NCBI RefSeq assembly: GCF_025567385.1
Contig: NZ_JAOQJU010000007.1
Location: 1 to 64,000, forward strand
Origin: Claveliimonas acetigenes
Lineage (GTDB): Bacteria > Bacillota > Clostridia > Lachnospirales > Lachnospiraceae
Length of the DNA: 64,000 nt
Reading direction: 5' to 3'
Shown: positions 32,889-43,123 of the stretch, piece by piece
Layout of the letters: each line of letters starts with the position of its first letter
How positions within the stretch are numbered: position 1 is the first letter of the stretch
Notes under the pieces: generated by a model
The model's input: only the letters and a program-made list of their open reading frames with translations
Databases searched by the model: none
Told to the model about the DNA's origin: nothing
Translations under genes and position numbers: made by a program

Positions 32889-33896
32889 TTATTTTTGCCA
32901 GGATTCTGGAATAAAATATTCCTGGAATTTTTTTACAGCATAAGAATCCGTCATTCCTGCAATATAATCGCAGACTGCCCGTTCCTTACTCTCGCCTCTT
33001 CGCTCCACCGTATCAAGATATCCTTTCGGCAGAAGTTTTGGATTCCGGACATAGTATTCATAAAGATTCGTAATCATATGTATTGCTTTTTCTTCTTCTC
33101 CCTTTGCCGCCGGATTTCTATACACATTTGCAAACATAAACTGTCTGAGTCCTGTCATTGCCGCTTTCCCCTCTTCTGACATCCTAATATCCGGCTGATT
33201 CATACTGTGGGTAATCACATCATGGATTAACGTATTCAGGCGCGTACGGGTAGAGTTGCCAAGCAAAGCCGTATATTCTCCCGGCAGATCTCCTTCTTTC
33301 AGTATTCCTCCGCGAATGGCATCGTCAATATCGTGATTGATATAAGCAATTTTATCGGACAGACGTACGATCTTTCCCTCCAATGTATGCGGAGTCCCGC
33401 TGGATTTGTGATTCAGAATCCCATCCACCACTTCTTCTGTCAGATTCAATCCTTCTCCTTGCTTTTCTAAAATCTCCACTACCCGGACGCTCTGCTCATT
33501 ATGCCGGAATCCTTCCGGGCAAATATCATTCAGCGCCCTTTCTCCCGCATGTCCAAAAGGTGTATGTCCCAAATCATGTCCCAATGCAATAGCTTCCGTC
33601 AAATCTTCGTTCAGCCTTAACGCCTTCGCAATCGTACGGGCAGTCTGTGCCACCTCCAGCGTATGTGTCATACGGGTACGGTAATGGTCTCCTGTCGGGG
33701 ACAGGAATACCTGAGTCTTCTGCTTCAGCCTGCGGAAGGACTTGCAATGAAGAATACGGTCTCTGTCCCGCTGGAATACGGGACGGAGATCACATTCCGG
33801 CTCTTTTCTCTTCCTTCCTTTTGAATTCTTACTCAAAACCGCATAAGGGCTTAGATAGGCCATTTCCCTAAGCTCAAGTTCTTCCCGTATTGTCAT
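32889..33896 (-). CDS. dgt: Deoxyguanosinetriphosphate triphosphohydrolase-like HD protein
   Basis: This 335-residue HD-domain dNTPase has the HD metal residues in TRMTHTLEVAQ (His), LGHDLGHTPFGHAGE (His-Asp) and IAYINHDIDD (Asp). The N-terminal RDRDRILHCKSFRRLKQKTQ is diagnostic for the Dgt family. It hydrolyses dNTPs to nucleosides and triphosphate. It is the gene before dnaG, as in many Clostridia, with 105 bp between. Confidence 0.92.
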   Translation of the reverse strand: MTIREELELREMAYLSPYAVLSKNSKGRKRKEPECDLRPVFQRDRDRILHCKSFRRLKQKTQVFLSPTGDHYRTRMTHTLEVAQTARTIAKALRLNEDLTEAIALGHDLGHTPFGHAGERALNDICPEGFRHNEQSVRVVEILEKQGEGLNLTEEVVDGILNHKSSGTPHTLEGKIVRLSDKIAYINHDIDDAIRGGILKEGDLPGEYTALLGNSTRTRLNTLIHDVITHSMNQPDIRMSEEGKAAMTGLRQFMFANVYRNPAAKGEEEKAIHMITNLYEYYVRNPKLLPKGYLDTVERRGESKERAVCDYIAGMTDSYAVKKFQEYFIPESWQK

Positions 33897-33912
33897 AATA
33901 AGAAAGCCCCCT

Positions 33913-35412
33913 TTATGATTCCTGTTCCTTTTTCAATCTCTCTTCTATCGCTTCAATCACCGACTCAAGAACCCGGATCCTTGCATAATATTTGCAGTTT
34001 CCTTCTACTACAATCCACGGAGCCGATGTCGTAGACGTCTTCATAAGCATTTCATTAACCGCCACCTCATATTGATCCCACTTCTCACGGTTGCGCCAGT
34101 CCTCATCCGTAATCTTCCACTGCTTCTCAGGATTTTCCTGACGTGCCTTAAACCTGCGCTCCTGCTCATCCTTATCAATCTGCATCCAGAATTTGAGGAC
34201 AATTGCTCCTGCGTTCGTTAAATCTCTCTCCATATCATTGATTTCCTTGTAAGCTCTCTGCCATTCATCCTTCGTGCAGAAACCTTCAATCCGCTCGACC
34301 ATCACTCTTCCATACCAGGTGCGGTCGAAGATGGCAACATGCCCTGCCTTCGGCATAGCCGTCCAGAAACGCCACAGATAATGATGCGCCCGTTCAATAT
34401 CATTGGGTGACGCCGTCGGATGAACGACAAATCCTCTGGGATCCATTTTCGCCGTCAGCCGCTTCACAGCGCCTCCTTTTCCTCCCGCATCCCAGCCTTC
34501 AAATCCAAGGACTACCGGGATTCTCCGCCTGTAAAGCTCCCCGTGAAGTTTCTCAATCTTATCCTGCAATTTCTCAATCCGTTCCTTATACTCCTCTCTC
34601 GTAACCGTCTTTGTAAGATCCGCCTGCGCAAGGATATTATCTACCAATGTACCCTTTGTCTTCTCAAGAGGTTCCCTTTCTGCAGATTCTTTCGCCTTCT
34701 GCACCTCTTTTATCTTCTTGCTCAGAGTTTCTATAATAATCGAATAAATTTTCGCAGTGGCGAATCTTCTGTCGGTTGCCTCTACAATATTCCACGGGGC
34801 ATAATCCGTATCCGTCCGCACAAGCATCTCTTCATTCATTTGCTCATATTTCTCAAATTCTTTATTTCTTTTCAGATCCCCTTCGCTGACACGCCATGCC
34901 GTATCCTCAGAATCCATAAGTTTTCGGAAGCGTTTCTTCTGTTCTTTTTTATCAATAGCAAGAAAAATCTTAATCAAAACCATTCCGCCGTCGGTCAGCT
35001 GCTTTTCAAAAGAACAGATCGAATCATACGCTGCCGGAAGCTCTTTCTTCTTCGTCCTCTTATCAAATCGGTCTACCAGGACTTTCCTGTACCAACTACT
35101 GTCATAAATAGCAATCCGTCCGTTAGCAGGCATCTTCGTCCAGAAACGCCACATAAACGGATGCATCCTCTCTTCTTCGGTCTCCGTCTTTACGGCATAT
35201 ACCTCAAATCCTCTGGGGTCGAGAGCCTGTATCAGCTTCCCAATCTGTACGCCCTTTCCCGATGCTCCGTAACCTTCAAATGCAATCATGACAGGAATCC
35301 CCAACTCCTTACATTCTCGCTGAAGTTTTCCAATCCTGACCTCCAGGACTTCCATTTTCTCCTTGTACTCTTCTTTGTCCATTTTTTTTGTTAAATCCAG
35401 CTTCTCAAGCAT
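33913..35412 (-). CDS. pap: Polyphosphate:AMP phosphotransferase (tandem PPK2 domains)
   Basis: This 499-residue protein is made of two PPK2 kinase domains. Domain 1 (about 1-240) has Walker A FEGYGASGKG, MDSEDTAWRVSEGD and the lid YDSSWYRKVLVDR. Domain 2 (about 265-499) has FEGWDAGGKGGAVK and IFDRTWYGRVMVER. The tandem form (class II PPK2) phosphorylates AMP to ADP with polyphosphate. Domain 1 has replaced several standard residues (GYGASGKG for GWDAAGKG, and DSSWY for DRSWY), as is usual when the first half is degenerate and the second is active. Confidence 0.9.
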   Translation of the reverse strand: MLEKLDLTKKMDKEEYKEKMEVLEVRIGKLQRECKELGIPVMIAFEGYGASGKGVQIGKLIQALDPRGFEVYAVKTETEEERMHPFMWRFWTKMPANGRIAIYDSSWYRKVLVDRFDKRTKKKELPAAYDSICSFEKQLTDGGMVLIKIFLAIDKKEQKKRFRKLMDSEDTAWRVSEGDLKRNKEFEKYEQMNEEMLVRTDTDYAPWNIVEATDRRFATAKIYSIIIETLSKKIKEVQKAKESAEREPLEKTKGTLVDNILAQADLTKTVTREEYKERIEKLQDKIEKLHGELYRRRIPVVLGFEGWDAGGKGGAVKRLTAKMDPRGFVVHPTASPNDIERAHHYLWRFWTAMPKAGHVAIFDRTWYGRVMVERIEGFCTKDEWQRAYKEINDMERDLTNAGAIVLKFWMQIDKDEQERRFKARQENPEKQWKITDEDWRNREKWDQYEVAVNEMLMKTSTTSAPWIVVEGNCKYYARIRVLESVIEAIEERLKKEQES

Positions 35413-35506
35413 ATGCCTTTCTCCTCTCTGCGGCGATTGCCTTTATTATGTCCATTATATCCTATTTCCGATAATTTTTTTACAAAAACATAAAAAATTG
35501 TGCCTT

Positions 35507-37924
35507 TTATTTCAAAGACACAACTTCTTTTACCATTTCCAGATTTTTTCTGCCCCATTTTTCGTCCGGCTCAAGGTAAGTTCCTTCTGCCCACTCATTC
35601 CATGCATTGATAAATGTAACCGGTTCGGGGTTGTAAAGCCTTGCATAAAACTGGTTGCGGATTAGCCATATGCGGAAAAGTTCCGGCGTAAAATCCACAT
35701 AAATATCCGGGTTGTACTTTCTTCTCGCCGTATTATCCCATTCCAGCATACACCCCAGATACAGAGTGTACGTCCTTTTTACTACAGTCCGCAGTCTCTC
35801 CACCATTTTCCGGTAACTGTATAAATGACCCGTAAAATTTTTATGGAGATGACCCACCTCTCCTAAAATCACTTCCATATCCATCATATTCGTCATATGC
35901 GGCGGGAATTCCACGGAAAAATCGGCCCCATAGACACGGTTGTCCAATTCTTTAAATGCCTGAACCATTGCAATTTGGATTTCTCCGATTCCTTCCTCCC
36001 TGCAGATTCTCCTCCACCTTTCAATGGTCTCCGCCGGATATTCAAACAGTCCGAAACGATAGATAAGAAGCACCGGCTTTCCTTCTATCCGAATATACCT
36101 GGGATCCCGGAACATAGGCATCACTTCCCGGATAAAAGCTTCGTCGGTATCTGCATTGTGTACCTGCTGCATCAGGATATCCTTCTCCTGTCCATCCCAT
36201 CTTCTTGTCCAGTTCTCATTTGCCCAACAGATACAGTAAGGAAGATCTAAGTCTTTCCTTTCCAAATATTGATCCAACGGTTTCCTTAAAAGCCGCTTCC
36301 CTTCAAACCAATAATAATAGAAACAGAAACCATATATCCCATACTCTTTTGCAAGGGCAACCTGTCTTCTCTGCATATCCATATCTTCAGTCAGATCATA
36401 GTATCCCAGCTCTCCCGGAATCCTCGGCTGATGATGGTTTTCATAGAGGGGTTTCCCATTCTTCACATTCGTCCATTCCGTAAATCCTTCGCCCCACCAC
36501 TTATTATTTTCTTCCGTAATATGGTACTGCGGCAGATAGAAGGCAATCGGCATCCCTTTCTTTTTTCCCCAGGTATCCGGCACACAGGCATAATGCAGCA
36601 GTACTTCATCGTTGTAAATTCCCCTGCTCCCAAGGAGGACATCCCGCATCGCCCCCAATGAACCGCACTCCCTGCAAAGCTCACGGCGGAATATAACTCC
36701 GGTCCAGAAAAGCTCCTTATTTTCTGCATCAATATCATAAAGTCGTCTGACCTTTATAAGATACTCTCCTTTATCATTAAAATCATAATCGGAATAGACG
36801 AAACCTGCCTTAACATCTCCGTCCAGCAAACGGCTTCCATATCCCGGATACTCCGGCTCCATTTCATCTTCCTGGTCTAAAAATGTTACATAATCACCGG
36901 AGGCATACCGGAATCCCTGCAGAAGAAGTTCTTCCTTGCCGCCTTTTCCGGACACGCTCTTACATCCTCCCGGCAGATTCTCTTCCGGCAGATCCTTCCC
37001 TGCAAAGATAAGTTCTATATTGTCATGTTTCCAGCTCTGCCTGTCCTGTATAATCTTATCTATCCATTTTTTCTCGTTGACTGCCACAATTACACTCAAT
37101 TTTGACTTGCTTTCACAAGGAAGTCCTTCCTTTTTCTCAAAATGGTAGCCTGTATTGTTCCACTGTCTCTCCCAGAATGCGGTTTCCACCATCTGTTCCT
37201 TATAGGTAATGCCTTTTTCACCATATCTGCGCTCTGCTTCCTCTCTGTCTATTTGCTCAATACGGATATGATAATAAGAAAGAAGCCTGTCTGTGGGCAC
37301 ATGAATTTTATTGTACCCGTGCTCTCTATCTCCGATACACAGATGCAGGATTTTCCCCGGACTGCAGGTCAGGGAAAATCCGGTAAGGATTTCCGGCTGC
37401 TCCAGAATGCCCAGACTTTCCACATCTCTTCTCCGGTAAAACTTAAGTTCCTGCTCCCCCTCCGGAGTCCGACAGCAGATCCGGCTGTCTTTGTAAGCAG
37501 AAACAAACCACCCCTTCAGTACCCACTGTTTCCGGGTGGTAAGATACGCCGCCTCATCCATATCATAGAAAACCTTTCTTTCCACATTCCCCGACATCAT
37601 GCAGAGAAGAATGCTTTTATCCAACGTCCACTGTTCAATCTTGACGCCCTTTGCCTTCACTTTTTTCTTTTTCATCCGTCCGTCCTTCTTAATCAGAAGA
37701 ACAAGCTTTTCTTCCAGAAGCGGCAGGACAACTTCTACTGAAAAAGAAAGCTCCCCCTTCTCCCCATCCGGCACGTATTTCACGGAATAAGGATACATCC
37801 CTTCTACACCAATCTCTATCTCACTGTCCCCGATTCCACTCACGGAAACTTCCATACAGAACAGCTTTTCCTTCCCCCTGGCATCTACTGCCAATTTTTT
37901 CCCATTAATCCGGCATGTAATCAT
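35507..37924 (-). CDS. GT2-like plus WbsX/GH99-like glycan biosynthesis protein
   Basis: This 805-residue protein starts at ATG 37924 with AGGAAG upstream. The first 250 residues are beta-rich and unassigned. About 265-430 is a GT-A-type domain (KLSVIVAVNEKKW, YVTFLDQEDEM). From 460 to the end it is a WbsX-type glycosyltransferase/GH99-like domain: PIAFYLPQYHITEENNKWWG, CWANENWTRRWDG and TFINAWNEWAEGTYLEPDE. WbsX-like domains occur in O-antigen and wall-polysaccharide clusters. It is the last gene of the six-gene cluster, and its start overlaps the preceding stop by 20 bp. Confidence 0.85.
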   Translation of the reverse strand: MITCRINGKKLAVDARGKEKLFCMEVSVSGIGDSEIEIGVEGMYPYSVKYVPDGEKGELSFSVEVVLPLLEEKLVLLIKKDGRMKKKKVKAKGVKIEQWTLDKSILLCMMSGNVERKVFYDMDEAAYLTTRKQWVLKGWFVSAYKDSRICCRTPEGEQELKFYRRRDVESLGILEQPEILTGFSLTCSPGKILHLCIGDREHGYNKIHVPTDRLLSYYHIRIEQIDREEAERRYGEKGITYKEQMVETAFWERQWNNTGYHFEKKEGLPCESKSKLSVIVAVNEKKWIDKIIQDRQSWKHDNIELIFAGKDLPEENLPGGCKSVSGKGGKEELLLQGFRYASGDYVTFLDQEDEMEPEYPGYGSRLLDGDVKAGFVYSDYDFNDKGEYLIKVRRLYDIDAENKELFWTGVIFRRELCRECGSLGAMRDVLLGSRGIYNDEVLLHYACVPDTWGKKKGMPIAFYLPQYHITEENNKWWGEGFTEWTNVKNGKPLYENHHQPRIPGELGYYDLTEDMDMQRRQVALAKEYGIYGFCFYYYWFEGKRLLRKPLDQYLERKDLDLPYCICWANENWTRRWDGQEKDILMQQVHNADTDEAFIREVMPMFRDPRYIRIEGKPVLLIYRFGLFEYPAETIERWRRICREEGIGEIQIAMVQAFKELDNRVYGADFSVEFPPHMTNMMDMEVILGEVGHLHKNFTGHLYSYRKMVERLRTVVKRTYTLYLGCMLEWDNTARRKYNPDIYVDFTPELFRIWLIRNQFYARLYNPEPVTFINAWNEWAEGTYLEPDEKWGRKNLEMVKEVVSLK

Positions 37925-39392
37925 GCTCAACTTCCTTTCCTGTCATCCCTTCCGGCCCTTCTAAGGCAAAAGGCGAGTTATACCAGCATCCGTTAATCCT
38001 CTCCTCCAGCTTCCGGCGTTTTTCAGGGATGTCCCACATCTCTTTGTATTTATCATAATCGTCAGACAAAACATATGCATCCTTCGGGTTCATCAGCCAT
38101 ACTGTCTCCTGCCCTTTCCCATAGACAGCTTCCCAATAACGAAACGTACGATCTGTCACATAAATGCTGTCCGCCGGCAGCGCCGACGGAATCTCCCGCC
38201 CGATTTCTTCCGGTACCAGGATGATTTTTCCGGCACAGTATCCGCAGCGTTCCAGGATTTCTTCCGCTTTCTGCCCGGAATAACCGGCAGGAATCCGGCA
38301 GATAACCGTTTTTCCCCGGTTTAACAAGCATTCCACAATTTTCCGTATCTCATAACGCGGGAAAATATTTTCCTCCCACTGTGCCTCTGTCACCAAAGTG
38401 CCGAACAAATCAAAACAGACGGTCTGATAGGAGCTTAACTTTTCTTGCAGCGTCCGGCAGTCTCCGGAAAGATAATCCCGAAACAGCTTTACGCTCTTAC
38501 GAAAGCGGAACACACCCTCGTCCGTATCCACAAGTACGCTCCGGCAGCCTCTGCTTCCTGCCATTACCCCGATTCCCCGCTCGATCACATGAAGAAGCGT
38601 GCCGTCCACCTGTCCTTCTTCCCGTGGAAATTCCTCAATAGTGTACGCTCGGTCAAAAAGTGGCTGCAGCGCCTTCGTCTTTGCCCAATAGAAACTTCCC
38701 ACCGGATACTGGAACAGGCTTCCTTCCATGTGCAGGCCATATTCCTCCATAAATGCCCTTCCCTGCATCTCATTGGTCAGCCAGGAAGAATGATACATCG
38801 TAAGTTCTTTAAAATATTCCGGGAATACTAAGCCGATGTCTTCTTCCTGCTCCAGCAAATACAGGATTCTCTTTACCATATTCGGACTTCCCAGCAGCGC
38901 ATTCAAAGACTGTCTCCGCCAGTCCGTCTGTTCCTTCCCGGTAAACAGGGATTTCTTAGAATGGATATGAAGGAAATAATCATAGGACTGTAATTCTCTG
39001 CGAAACCAGATATAAACCGGAGCAATATCTCTGCCCCGGTTCGGGATCTGCCGTACTTCCACCTTTCCCACATGAGAGAGTTTCGACAGAACCTTTTTTA
39101 TCCTGTGTATGTCTGCATTTTCCTGACAAGACACAAACAAATCAAAAGGAAAGGGAATCTGCTTCAGATACCACTTAAACTCTTCCAGAAGATCCTCATA
39201 AAAAAGGTGGAGCTGTACCGCCACCGAACCCTGTATCTTTTCCTGACCGGGAATCTCCTGAATCGGCCGCACATTCTCCGTCACCTCTGTCTTACAGGGA
39301 CCCGGTACAAAAGGAATTCCTCTATATTCCTTTCTGCAGATACCGATAATATTCTTCCAGCCCTTCTTTAAAACTCCGTATTCTTCCATCAT
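37905..39392 (-). CDS. RgpF-like domain fused to a HAD-like domain
   Basis: This 495-residue protein starts at the first of two ATGs (39392), with AGGGGG upstream and inside the epimerase gene (71-bp overlap). Residues 55-320 form an RgpF/rhamnan-synthesis domain (VAVQLHLFYEDLLEE, IPNRGRDIAP, YDYFLHIHSKKS, FPREEGQVDGTLLHVIER). From about 345 a HAD-type start motif (CFDLFGTLV) opens a second domain. RgpF proteins extend rhamnose-glucose wall polysaccharides. The HAD part could be a phosphatase or only structural. The fusion is unusual. Confidence 0.8.
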   Translation of the reverse strand: MMEEYGVLKKGWKNIIGICRKEYRGIPFVPGPCKTEVTENVRPIQEIPGQEKIQGSVAVQLHLFYEDLLEEFKWYLKQIPFPFDLFVSCQENADIHRIKKVLSKLSHVGKVEVRQIPNRGRDIAPVYIWFRRELQSYDYFLHIHSKKSLFTGKEQTDWRRQSLNALLGSPNMVKRILYLLEQEEDIGLVFPEYFKELTMYHSSWLTNEMQGRAFMEEYGLHMEGSLFQYPVGSFYWAKTKALQPLFDRAYTIEEFPREEGQVDGTLLHVIERGIGVMAGSRGCRSVLVDTDEGVFRFRKSVKLFRDYLSGDCRTLQEKLSSYQTVCFDLFGTLVTEAQWEENIFPRYEIRKIVECLLNRGKTVICRIPAGYSGQKAEEILERCGYCAGKIILVPEEIGREIPSALPADSIYVTDRTFRYWEAVYGKGQETVWLMNPKDAYVLSDDYDKYKEMWDIPEKRRKLEERINGCWYNSPFALEGPEGMTGKEVEHDYMPD

Positions 39393-40233
39393 AAATCCCC
39401 CTGATTTTCCGGTTGTCCAGAACCGTCCTTGGCAGATCCACGCTGCGCTTGTCCAGATACCGGATTTCTGTAGTAAGCCCAAGCTCCCGAATAGCTTCCA
39501 GAACCATTTTCTGACTCATTCCCTCACCGGAACTAATATTAAAGACTTCTTCATCTCCTTTGTATTCCAGGAGACTTACCAGCATAGCACAGACATCTTC
39601 TATATAAACATAATCCCTTATATTCTCTCCATCTCCCCAGATTTCTATCGGTTCCCCCTCCATTGCCCGCTTCAGCGCCGCATCTACGAACCCGACTCCT
39701 TTCGTATAATCCTGCCCCGGGCCATAGGGATTCGATATCCGGGCAATCCGCATTTTCGTGTGGAGCTGTGTATTAAAAGTACGGATTACATTTTCAATAC
39801 ACAGCTTTACATTTCCATAGTGATTAATGGGCAATGGAAAACACTCTTCTGTAATTGGCTGCGCCTCCTGATTCCCATATACAGTCCCGCCGGACGAAAG
39901 GAACAGCATCCGCTGCCGATTACAAAGGACCTTCTCACACAGCTTTACAGACTGCACAAAGTCTCTGCCATATCCCTGCATATAGCGTTTATTAGAATTG
40001 CCGGGATTAACCGTACTGACAGCATGAATGACTGCATCCTTTCCCTCAAGCGCATCATCCAAATGGTCATCGTCAAAAAAATCTCCCGCTATATATTCTA
40101 TTCTTCTATCTCTTTTCTCTGGTATGGCTTTATCAAAGCTATAAACCAAATCCCCCCGGTCCGCCAGGGTACCTGCAAGGTTCCTTCCTATGAAACCACC
40201 GCCCCCGAATATAAGGATTTTACTTTTCTTCAT
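39322..40233 (-). CDS. NAD-dependent nucleotide-sugar epimerase/dehydratase
   Basis: This 303-residue extended short-chain dehydrogenase has the Rossmann motif FGGGGFIGRN, an active-site serine run (LFLSSGGTVYG), and the YGNVKLCIE catalytic Tyr-x3-Lys. Substrate-side sequences are SNPYGPGQDYTKGVGFVDA and GDGENIRDYVYIEDVC. The overall pattern is that of UDP-glucose 4-epimerase-like enzymes. The sugar is not decidable from sequence. It is embedded in the glycan cluster with overlaps on both sides. Confidence 0.88.
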   Translation of the reverse strand: MKKSKILIFGGGGFIGRNLAGTLADRGDLVYSFDKAIPEKRDRRIEYIAGDFFDDDHLDDALEGKDAVIHAVSTVNPGNSNKRYMQGYGRDFVQSVKLCEKVLCNRQRMLFLSSGGTVYGNQEAQPITEECFPLPINHYGNVKLCIENVIRTFNTQLHTKMRIARISNPYGPGQDYTKGVGFVDAALKRAMEGEPIEIWGDGENIRDYVYIEDVCAMLVSLLEYKGDEEVFNISSGEGMSQKMVLEAIRELGLTTEIRYLDKRSVDLPRTVLDNRKIRGIYDGRIRSFKEGLEEYYRYLQKGI

Positions 40234-43123
40234 CTTCCGTTATTCCCTTCAGAAGCGCATCCCTTACCTTTTCAGCCTCCTTATCCCACGAGGTAGACTG
40301 CGCAAATGCGATTCCTCTCTCTCTGATCTCTTCCAGCTCTCTTTCATGTGTCAGATAATACTCCAGCTTATCTGCAATATCTTTCACACTATATTCTACA
40401 AGAACTGCATTCGTCTCATTCACCAGCCAGGAACTGTTACGTCCCTTTGAACAGACTGCCACCGACCCCGATGCCATTATCTCCAGCGGAAGCAAAGACA
40501 GATTCGTATGGGAAAGAACCAGGCACAATTCACAATCCGCATAGACCTCCGACAGCCTGGATACCGGCAGGATTCCCAGATTTTTATGGGGAAATGGAAT
40601 GACATAATCGCTGACATCCCACCCCGCAAAGATAATTTCTACATCCTTTCTTCTGCTGCAAAGTTCCTGCAGAGCAAGAAAACCAATCTCAAAATCCCGG
40701 CGCGGCGTCACCGGCCTTGCATAAAAGAAGACTCGCTTCTTAAGACTTTTTTTCTCTTTCCTCACATACGTATCCCTGTCATAAGAAAAGCCAAAACTGT
40801 CCGCCTGCATTCCGTATTTTTCTGTCATCAGTTCTTTCAGCCAATCGCCTGCCGTAATGCCACGGAAACCAAAACGGTAAGTGGCATCTGCCAGTTCATA
40901 ATCAGAACCCGGCGCATAAAAGGCCGGTTCATAATCCTGGATAAAATAAAACTTAGACAAGGTATTTTCAAACCGCCTCAGATAATACGCCGTCTGCCAG
41001 AAGGTAGCTATCGTCCCATGAGCAAATCCCATACTGGACACATCCTGATAAACCTCTACCCTGCTGTCCAGCATCGGGAACTTCTCAGCAAGAAATCCAC
41101 GAATATGTGCATCGTCCTGATACAGAAGCGACTGGAACAGATACAATCTGCTGTGAAATCCCATATCCTCCAACCTGGATATAAAGCGGAACATATTAAT
41201 ATGCCCGCCGGATCCCTCCCCCATATCCGGAATGATCCAGTTCAAAATCTTGACTGAATCTTCCCTATGAGTCTCGTATTCCTCCCGGTTAAGAGGAATC
41301 GGCGTTCTGTTCGTTGCAAATGTATAATACTCTATCAATTTACTCTTTTCCGGCTGTGGCTGCGGGCCACGTAGTTTTTGATATGTTTTGTGATACAATT
41401 TGCGGGATACGCCCCGGATGCCTTCCCGCCGAAATAGCCGCGCACCCCGAAGCATCAGGCCTGGCTTTTTCTCTGTATTCGAGCCGCCTTCCGCTCCTTC
41501 CGGAATCTGGCTGAAAAATTCCGCATAACACTCCGGAACCGGCAGCTGCTCCAGATAAGACAGAAGCTTCTTACGGTTCTCTATTGTAAGGAAATAAACC
41601 GCCTTCTTCTTTAAAAACGGTGAACCCAGAACCGCATATTGATATGCCAGCTCATTCTGGGGCTGTCCTGTCTGGAACCACTGTACCAGATCCCGGCTCT
41701 CCGGCAGATACGCGCCATAAGTAAAACCTCCCTGCACCAGCATTGGCGTTAGCTTCGTCTCCCCACGGGCAACCGTCTCTGTAAAATCATCGGAAGGACG
41801 ATATTCCTTCCAAAAATTCCGAAAAACCTCCGACTGCACTACATTCTGGTTGAATACGACAAAATAGGATTGAATGTGTTCCGGAATGTAAGGTTCGTTA
41901 ATGAAAGAACCGTCGGCACAATATGGATACAACGTAATCCCCCAGAAATCCTTCTGTTCTCTGCGCATCCTGTCAAAGACCATTTTCAGCCCGTAAATAG
42001 GTCCTACGCTGGAATTATTCATAAGAATCACTTGCCCGAACTCTGCCAGATAATCGAACCCCAGCCTCTCCATTCCATACTTCCAGGCGCCAAAATCATA
42101 ACCTTTGTTCTCCCGAAGCCAAACCCGGTCCGAAACCCCGGCAACCTTCTTTTTCTCCTTTTCCGTAAGCCTGGAATTGGAAATAAATACCAGCTCGTCC
42201 ACATCGCTGCGCATTGCCTTCAGAGATTCCAGATCCAGATCGGAAACCCGGTCTTCTCTGTCATAATGGGCATACAGCATAATTCGGCTCTGCGGCGCCT
42301 CACAAGCTTCTTCCTCTTTCTTCTCTTCTATCGCATTTCGGCAGATCCGATACGTATAGCCCTGCCCTTCGGCAAGGTAAACCCAAATCCGCTCTATCAC
42401 ATGGGCAAGGGTATCGTTCACTTGCCCTGCCTCATCGGGAAAATCCTCCTGGGTGTATCCCAATTCAAAAAGCGGCCGCACCGCTGCTGTTTTCGCCCAG
42501 AACATCGTTCCCGCCGGAAATACCGGCTCTTTCGGCAGCAAAACATTTCCTCCGACACGTTTTAAGATAAGCTCTATTTCACTCTTCGTTCCTGCCCACT
42601 TGGCTCCCTTTTCAATCACCGGATAAAATGGCGGGATGATAAGCCCCAGCTTATCCTCCCTCTCCATCCGCTCAAACAACGCCAAAAGATACGCTCTTCC
42701 GCCGCAGACATTTTCATACAAAAACCGTCTCCACTGATCTCCGAAATCTACCGTCTCAGATTTCTTCGTATGCAGATGGGCGATATATTTATAATCATTT
42801 ATCACGTCTTTCATCTGCATAAGGAAAGGCGCAACATCTCTTCCTCTATTCGGAAAAATTTCTATCCGGATCTGCCCGGCTGTGCAGTGCGGGACAAATT
42901 CTTCCTCAATCCGCTTCTTCTTTTCCGCTGTATCGGTTGAAATATAGCAATCATAAGCATAGGGAATGGCATTCACTGCTTCCAAAAGCTCTCCTATAAC
43001 CTCTGTAAAAAATACGTGTATCTGAACGGCTATCGCCGGATTCTCCCGCTTCCAATCCAATCTGTCAAGCTGTATCCCCGCTTCTGACACGGCCTCTACC
43101 CTCTGTATTCCCTTATCCTGCAT
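40220..43123 (-). CDS. RgpF-like plus WsaF-like glycosyltransferase fusion
   Basis: This 967-residue protein starts at ATG 43123; a TTG 9 bp upstream is also open but less well placed. Residues 20-580 are RgpF-type, with NPAIAVQIHVFFTEV, FPNRGRDVAPFLMQ and the DEAGQVNDTLAHVIERI motif plus a second half (YAHYDREDRVSDLDLESL). Residues 610-967 are WsaF-type: ILNWIIPDMGEGSGGHINMF, YFIQDYEPAFY, FRGITAGDWLKE and LPLEIMASGSVAVCSKG. WsaF is a rhamnosyltransferase of S-layer glycan synthesis. The C-terminal part is a close paralogue of the preceding gene's product. Confidence 0.85.
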   Translation of the reverse strand: MQDKGIQRVEAVSEAGIQLDRLDWKRENPAIAVQIHVFFTEVIGELLEAVNAIPYAYDCYISTDTAEKKKRIEEEFVPHCTAGQIRIEIFPNRGRDVAPFLMQMKDVINDYKYIAHLHTKKSETVDFGDQWRRFLYENVCGGRAYLLALFERMEREDKLGLIIPPFYPVIEKGAKWAGTKSEIELILKRVGGNVLLPKEPVFPAGTMFWAKTAAVRPLFELGYTQEDFPDEAGQVNDTLAHVIERIWVYLAEGQGYTYRICRNAIEEKKEEEACEAPQSRIMLYAHYDREDRVSDLDLESLKAMRSDVDELVFISNSRLTEKEKKKVAGVSDRVWLRENKGYDFGAWKYGMERLGFDYLAEFGQVILMNNSSVGPIYGLKMVFDRMRREQKDFWGITLYPYCADGSFINEPYIPEHIQSYFVVFNQNVVQSEVFRNFWKEYRPSDDFTETVARGETKLTPMLVQGGFTYGAYLPESRDLVQWFQTGQPQNELAYQYAVLGSPFLKKKAVYFLTIENRKKLLSYLEQLPVPECYAEFFSQIPEGAEGGSNTEKKPGLMLRGARLFRREGIRGVSRKLYHKTYQKLRGPQPQPEKSKLIEYYTFATNRTPIPLNREEYETHREDSVKILNWIIPDMGEGSGGHINMFRFISRLEDMGFHSRLYLFQSLLYQDDAHIRGFLAEKFPMLDSRVEVYQDVSSMGFAHGTIATFWQTAYYLRRFENTLSKFYFIQDYEPAFYAPGSDYELADATYRFGFRGITAGDWLKELMTEKYGMQADSFGFSYDRDTYVRKEKKSLKKRVFFYARPVTPRRDFEIGFLALQELCSRRKDVEIIFAGWDVSDYVIPFPHKNLGILPVSRLSEVYADCELCLVLSHTNLSLLPLEIMASGSVAVCSKGRNSSWLVNETNAVLVEYSVKDIADKLEYYLTHERELEEIRERGIAFAQSTSWDKEAEKVRDALLKGITEDEEK

